DNA of 16,376 nt from Methanosarcinaceae archaeon (GTDB lineage: Archaea; Halobacteriota; Methanosarcinia; Methanosarcinales; Methanosarcinaceae). Below are positions 13,480-16,376 of the stretch, one piece after another. Location: positions 1 to 16,376 of the forward strand of contig DQIO01000304.1 in the NCBI GenBank assembly GCA_020793555.1. The letters run 5' to 3'. Every line of letters begins with the position of its first letter. The first letter of the stretch is position 1. The position numbers were made by a program, and so were the translations under genes. The notes beneath the pieces were generated by a model. The model saw nothing but the letters and a program-made list of their open reading frames with translations. It ran no database searches and had not been told where the DNA came from.

Positions 13480-13686
13480 TCAGAGTTCACGTACAATATG
13501 GATATTATTGAAAGGGATATTATGTTTTTTACCTATATGATCTCCTTCAAGCGGGTAAAATACCAAGTATTGGTCTTCATGTTTTACTTCAACGATCTCA
13601 GCTGTTGCTATCCAGCTGTCAAAAGTCGATTTTCCATCATCGCCGATATAACGCCTAGATTCGATTAAAAATTTTCTTTCAGACAT
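13480..13686 (-). CDS. Small conserved-looking hypothetical protein (68 aa)
   Basis: I do not recognise this protein. It is soluble, without signal peptide, membrane segment or Cys. The sequence alternates as expected for a small beta-rich domain: KFLIESRRYIGDDG, DSWIATAEIVEVKHE, QYLVFYPLEGDHIGKK and NIPFNNIHIVREL. The start ATG at 13686 has GGAGTG about ten bases upstream. Its own hairpin and T-run follow the stop. It stands alone between the accessory island and aroA, so context gives no function. Codon use and sequence texture look like a real gene rather than a chance frame. Confidence 0.65.
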   Translation of the reverse strand: MSERKFLIESRRYIGDDGKSTFDSWIATAEIVEVKHEDQYLVFYPLEGDHIGKKHNIPFNNIHIVREL

Positions 13687-13851
13687 AGTAATAATTTCAC
13701 TCCATATGATTTAATATTTCAATCATTTAATACAACCTAATAGACTATAATATTTTCCCATTGCATCAGGATTAGCTTGGAGACTTGTCGATAAATCACG
13801 TTATTTTAACGCTCAAAAACACCTGGTATAACCACTAAACTGATGTGTTTT

Positions 13852-13874
13852 CTGGTTGCATATAAAGTAACCAG
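13852..13874. repeat. Short inverted repeat in the aroA downstream region
   Basis: CTGGTT (13852-13857) and AACCAG (13869-13874) flank CATATAAA. The surrounding 13687-13929 stretch has no gene. It contains a T-rich tract on the plus strand (13890-13903, T5 then T7) beyond the 3' end of aroA. The TATA-like core inside an inverted repeat could be a promoter with operator, but there is no rightward gene to serve. Confidence 0.25.
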
Positions 13875-13929
13875 TATCAATTTCAGAGACTTTTTATTTT
13901 TTTCTCTATGGCTATTATGTCTGAACTAA

Positions 13930-15213
13930 TTATTCTTCAATTGTGGAAATGTCCGCGCCCAATGAGCGCATTTTGTCAAAGAAATCAGGATATGATATTG
14001 ATACGGATTCGGCTGTGTCAATTGTTGTGTTGCCTGCTACCATTCCGGCAATTGTGAGCGCCATCACTATACGATGGTCGTGCCAGCCGTTTACGTCAGC
14101 TCCAACGAGATTCCCGCCTGTGATGGTCAATTTGTCAGTTTCTTCTTTGACTTTGATTCCCATTTTTGTCAGTTCCACTGCCATCGCGCGCAGTCGATCG
14201 GTTTCTTTGTACCTGACATGTTCAGCGTTTTCAATCACTGTCACGCCGTTTGCGACTGCTGCAAGAACTGCGACTGTCGGGACAAGATCAGGTGTTGCGC
14301 CTGCATCAACTGTGATTCCGTGAAGTTCACTACCCATTACTGTGACAATTCCTTCTTCGGAATCCCATTCAATGTTCGCACCCATGCGCCTGAGGATATC
14401 TATTATTGCAATATCTCCCTGTTCCGATCTGAACAGGTTTTTGACGATGACATCCGAGCCGGTCAATGCGGCAGCGGCGAGCAGGTACGATGCGGATGAG
14501 AAATCACCAGGCACGGTGTACTCCTTGAGATTATATTTCTGGTTTGCCGGAATTATGAACTTGGTGTTGTTCGTGTTCTCAACATGAATTTCCCCGCTGG
14601 CATTTTTGATTATATCTAGTGTGATATCGACATAGGGTTTTGATTTGAGTTCTCCTTTTATGGAGAGTGTAGTACTGTTATTCGTAAGAGGTGTAGCAAT
14701 CAAAAGTGCGGATATGAACTGTGAACTTATAGACCCGTCAATCTGAACGATCGCACCCTTAAGACCGCCACGCACAACGATTGGAGCGCAAGTGTTGTTT
14801 CGTGTTGAATATGCTTCAACCCCAAGATCGTTGAGTACTTCAAGCAGTGGTCCGTTTGGTCTTGTTCTTATTGAACTGTCTCCTGTGAGAACAGTTATTC
14901 CATCTGCAAGCGCAGAAACGGCTGTCATGAAACGCAGTGTTGTTCCTGAATTTGCAACATCGATCACATCATCCGGCACACCGGGTTTTCCATCTACGCC
15001 GCGTATGATAAGATCGTCGTTATGTCTTTCAATATGTGCACCAAACATCTCACATGCGTGGATGGTTGCCATTGTGTCAGCCGATAGCAGTGGTTTGTGA
15101 ATGATGGATTTATGTGAAAGGGCTGCTACTGTTATTGCCCTGTGGGTGTAACTTTTCGATGGCGGCGCGTACAGTTCACCGTATATTTTTGATTTGTTGA
15201 CTGTGACTTTCAT
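13930..15213 (-). CDS. aroA: 3-phosphoshikimate 1-carboxyvinyltransferase (EPSP synthase)
   Basis: Transfers the enolpyruvyl group of phosphoenolpyruvate to shikimate-3-phosphate, the sixth shikimate-pathway step to chorismate; cytosolic. It has 427 aa, normal length. Motifs in order: APPSKSYTHRA (16-26, Lys20 contacting substrate), NSGTTLRF (about 88-95), SIRTRPNGPLLEVLNDLG (PEP-site Arg), DGSISSQFISALL, YTVPGDFSSASYLLAAAAL, TPDLVPTVAVLAA with the catalytic Asp, RYKETDRL and GWHDHRIVMAL near the C-terminus. The ATG lies 3 bp after the thyA stop. The ribosome site AAGGGG is inside the last thyA codons, so the two are co-transcribed and probably coupled. Both are single-step biosynthetic enzymes of unrelated pathways. 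Confidence 0.96.
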   Translation of the reverse strand: MKVTVNKSKIYGELYAPPSKSYTHRAITVAALSHKSIIHKPLLSADTMATIHACEMFGAHIERHNDDLIIRGVDGKPGVPDDVIDVANSGTTLRFMTAVSALADGITVLTGDSSIRTRPNGPLLEVLNDLGVEAYSTRNNTCAPIVVRGGLKGAIVQIDGSISSQFISALLIATPLTNNSTTLSIKGELKSKPYVDITLDIIKNASGEIHVENTNNTKFIIPANQKYNLKEYTVPGDFSSASYLLAAAALTGSDVIVKNLFRSEQGDIAIIDILRRMGANIEWDSEEGIVTVMGSELHGITVDAGATPDLVPTVAVLAAVANGVTVIENAEHVRYKETDRLRAMAVELTKMGIKVKEETDKLTITGGNLVGADVNGWHDHRIVMALTIAGMVAGNTTIDTAESVSISYPDFFDKMRSLGADISTIEE

Positions 15214-15216
15214 TTT

Positions 15217-15870
15217 TTACTGAACCCCTTTTATGATGTCCTCGATCTTATCCCAATCGTGATCATAGATGTGTGCCGAAACACTGACGGTTGTTATCTT
15301 TCCAGCCGGCACCCCGACTTTTTCCGCAACATATTCGAGCAGTTTTGACAAACCATAAAGGTTTGCAGGATATGCTCCTGCGAAATCGTGGCTTCTGAAC
15401 AGTGTAGTCAGGTGCACTTTCCCTTCACGTATTTTGAAGTCGTCGATTATCATGCACGGGACTTCATCAACAACAGTGTCGGTTGTTGGAACCCATGTCA
15501 CCGCAGTTGCACGGCGAGTTGTTTTGCTGTCTTTTAGTTTTTTGATGACATAAGCGATCTGATCAATTTTGTCATCCCAGTTGCGAAGACGCTGCCCGTA
15601 GGTGTATTCGAAATCCTGCACGTTCTCCCCTGTTACCAACTGTTTGGCATATTCTTCCAGACGCTCTTCATTCCATGAGATGTCTTTTGGAATATTGTCG
15701 GAGTACGGGTCTTCAATAACGATCATCAAGTTCAGGAACTCACGTATCTGGCTCCCCCTCTCATCAGTTATTACGCTGCCATGGTTCCAGATTATATTAA
15801 GCCCGCGATACCACGCATCACTTATGGTGCTGGCTTTTATGATCCTTCCAATTACTGCATCTTCTGTCAT
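15217..15870 (-). CDS. thyA: Thymidylate synthase, methanogen-type (ThyA superfamily)
   Basis: Methylates dUMP to dTMP, in methanogens presumably with a methanopterin-type one-carbon donor (inference from the lineage). It has 217 aa, shorter than bacterial ThyA (about 264) as is usual for the archaeal form. Visible sites: YTYGQRLRNW (89-98), paired Arg in KTTRRATAVTW, nucleophile Cys139 in DEVPCMI, the RSHDFAGAYPANLYGLSKLL block (159-178) with Asn170 in the position that prefers dUMP over dCMP, and the C-terminal SAHIYDHDW (His200 and Tyr202). The ATG at 15870 is preceded by GAGGT. It is the first gene of the thyA-aroA pair. Asn170 argues against it being a dCMP hydroxymethylase. Confidence 0.93.
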   Translation of the reverse strand: MTEDAVIGRIIKASTISDAWYRGLNIIWNHGSVITDERGSQIREFLNLMIVIEDPYSDNIPKDISWNEERLEEYAKQLVTGENVQDFEYTYGQRLRNWDDKIDQIAYVIKKLKDSKTTRRATAVTWVPTTDTVVDEVPCMIIDDFKIREGKVHLTTLFRSHDFAGAYPANLYGLSKLLEYVAEKVGVPAGKITTVSVSAHIYDHDWDKIEDIIKGVQ

Positions 15871-15965
15871 GAAAAACCTCTTTTGGTTGGTTAATTGTTT
15901 TTAGTAAATTGAGTATTAACTCTGGTGGTAGTACGATTTAAGTCTACTTTTGAATGCATTTTATG

Positions 15966-15973
15966 ATATAAAA
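15966..15973 (-). promoter_or_regulatory. Possible TATA box of thyA-aroA
   Basis: On the minus strand TTTTATAT lies about 100 bp upstream of the thyA ATG, predicting a leader of roughly 70 nt. It is the best TATA match in the 15871-16011 gap, but the choice rests on composition only. Confidence 0.3.
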
Positions 15974-16011
15974 TAGGTGTCGTTTGAGTGTGGATGTTGG
16001 TGGGGTGTGTA

Positions 16012-16376
16012 TTAATAAGTCAAGTTGTTTAACTCGTCTTCAAGTTCTGAAATGTCTTCTTCAACATTGTTTTTGATTTCATTTGGATATTCCTTGAAAT
16101 CACTAATATCGATTTCCGATATTAGTTTGTTTTGAACCAATAAATCAATAAAATCAGCATAAGATTGCTTATGCTTTTCAGATGTAAGGTGTAAAAATGG
16201 AACAATGTCTTCTAATTGATACACATTTTTGAATTCTTGGGCAATAGGGTAAGCAAAATAGTAGTCATCACCATCTTTTTCAAAACCATGTGTCTTTAAA
16301 AAATAACGAAATGGAAAATATAGTTTTTCAAGACTTTTTTCCGCACGAGCAATTTTGCGACTTGTTTTTGATTCAT
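16012..16376 (-). CDS. Unrecognised protein, C-terminal part (cut by window edge)
   Basis: The frame stays open from the right edge to the TAA at 16012, so at least 121 codons are coding and the true start is probably outside. A GTG at 16224 is only an internal candidate. Readable text begins ESKTSRKIARAEKSLEKLYF, then PFRYFLKTHGFEKDGDDYYF, AYPIAQEFKNVYQLEDIVPF, and ends in an acidic tail EEDISELEDELNNLTY. It is charged and helical, with no membrane segment or Cys. I do not recognise a family. The coding strand contains a 10-bp inverted repeat (16102-16111 and 16117-16126) with a 5-nt loop. It is AT-rich relative to thyA and aroA, which may mean it is accessory. Confidence 0.6.
   Translation of the reverse strand, partial: ESKTSRKIARAEKSLEKLYFPFRYFLKTHGFEKDGDDYYFAYPIAQEFKNVYQLEDIVPFLHLTSEKHKQSYADFIDLLVQNKLISEIDISDFKEYPNEIKNNVEEDISELEDELNNLTY

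Noticed and set aside
14074..14499. Antisense frame of 141 codons with many Cys
   Set aside because: Shadow of aroA; the Cys are spread by the complementary codon pattern and do not form metal-binding motifs.
15217..15870. dCMP hydroxymethylase instead of thymidylate synthase
   Set aside because: The pyrimidine-discriminating position carries Asn (PANLYGL) and not Asp, which fits dUMP as substrate.

Overview
The window looks like chromosomal DNA from a methylotrophic methanogenic archaeon of the Methanosarcinaceae, of the Methanococcoides, Methanolobus or Methanohalophilus kind. This rests on several things: an archaeal-type phosphoglycerate mutase, a methanogen-type thymidylate synthase, a small protein resembling methanogen family DUF1894, and an S-layer-repeat protein with a C-terminal PGF-type sorting signal. 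There are also TATA-box promoters, TTG/GTG starts with GGTG/GAGG ribosome sites, and oligo-T ends. The genus is inference. No CRISPR array, rRNA or tRNA was seen.

Layout. 1-421: a decayed IS630-type transposase fragment (64-225, -) and a GC-rich imperfect inverted repeat (314-379). 422-1618 (-): apgM, divergent from a secreted, C-terminally anchored S-layer-like protein (1752-2942, +). 2943-3319: a gene-free stretch with GC-rich hairpins. 3320-5561 (-): a three-gene unit of a small membrane protein, an ABC ATPase and an ABC-2 permease. 5785-8522 (+): aspartate kinase, purM and a DUF1894-like small protein, closed by an oligo-T stretch. 8593-9729 (+): a DUF362 protein with two 4Fe-4S clusters, possibly leaderless. 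9763-11037 (-): enolase, divergent from a winged-helix regulator (11214-11591, +) across a 176-bp region with inverted repeats. 11774-12214 (-): a PPC/DUF296 protein. 12215-13479: an accessory island with no intact gene. It carries a second copy of the GC palindrome found at 3241-3262, a hairpin plus T-run, and a multiply disrupted gene remnant. 13480-13686 (-): a small hypothetical protein. 13930-15870 (-): a thyA-aroA operon. 16012-16376 (-): the C-terminal part of an unrecognised gene cut by the window edge.

The intact genes are mostly core metabolism: phosphoglycerate to phosphoenolpyruvate (apgM, eno), shikimate pathway (aroA), aspartate-family amino acids (lysC), purines (purM) and dTMP (thyA). 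No complete new defence or mobile system is visible. The parts most worth a second look are the island at 12.2-13.5 kb, the GC palindrome shared between two gene-free regions, the eno/regulator control region, and substitutions in two conserved enolase motifs.
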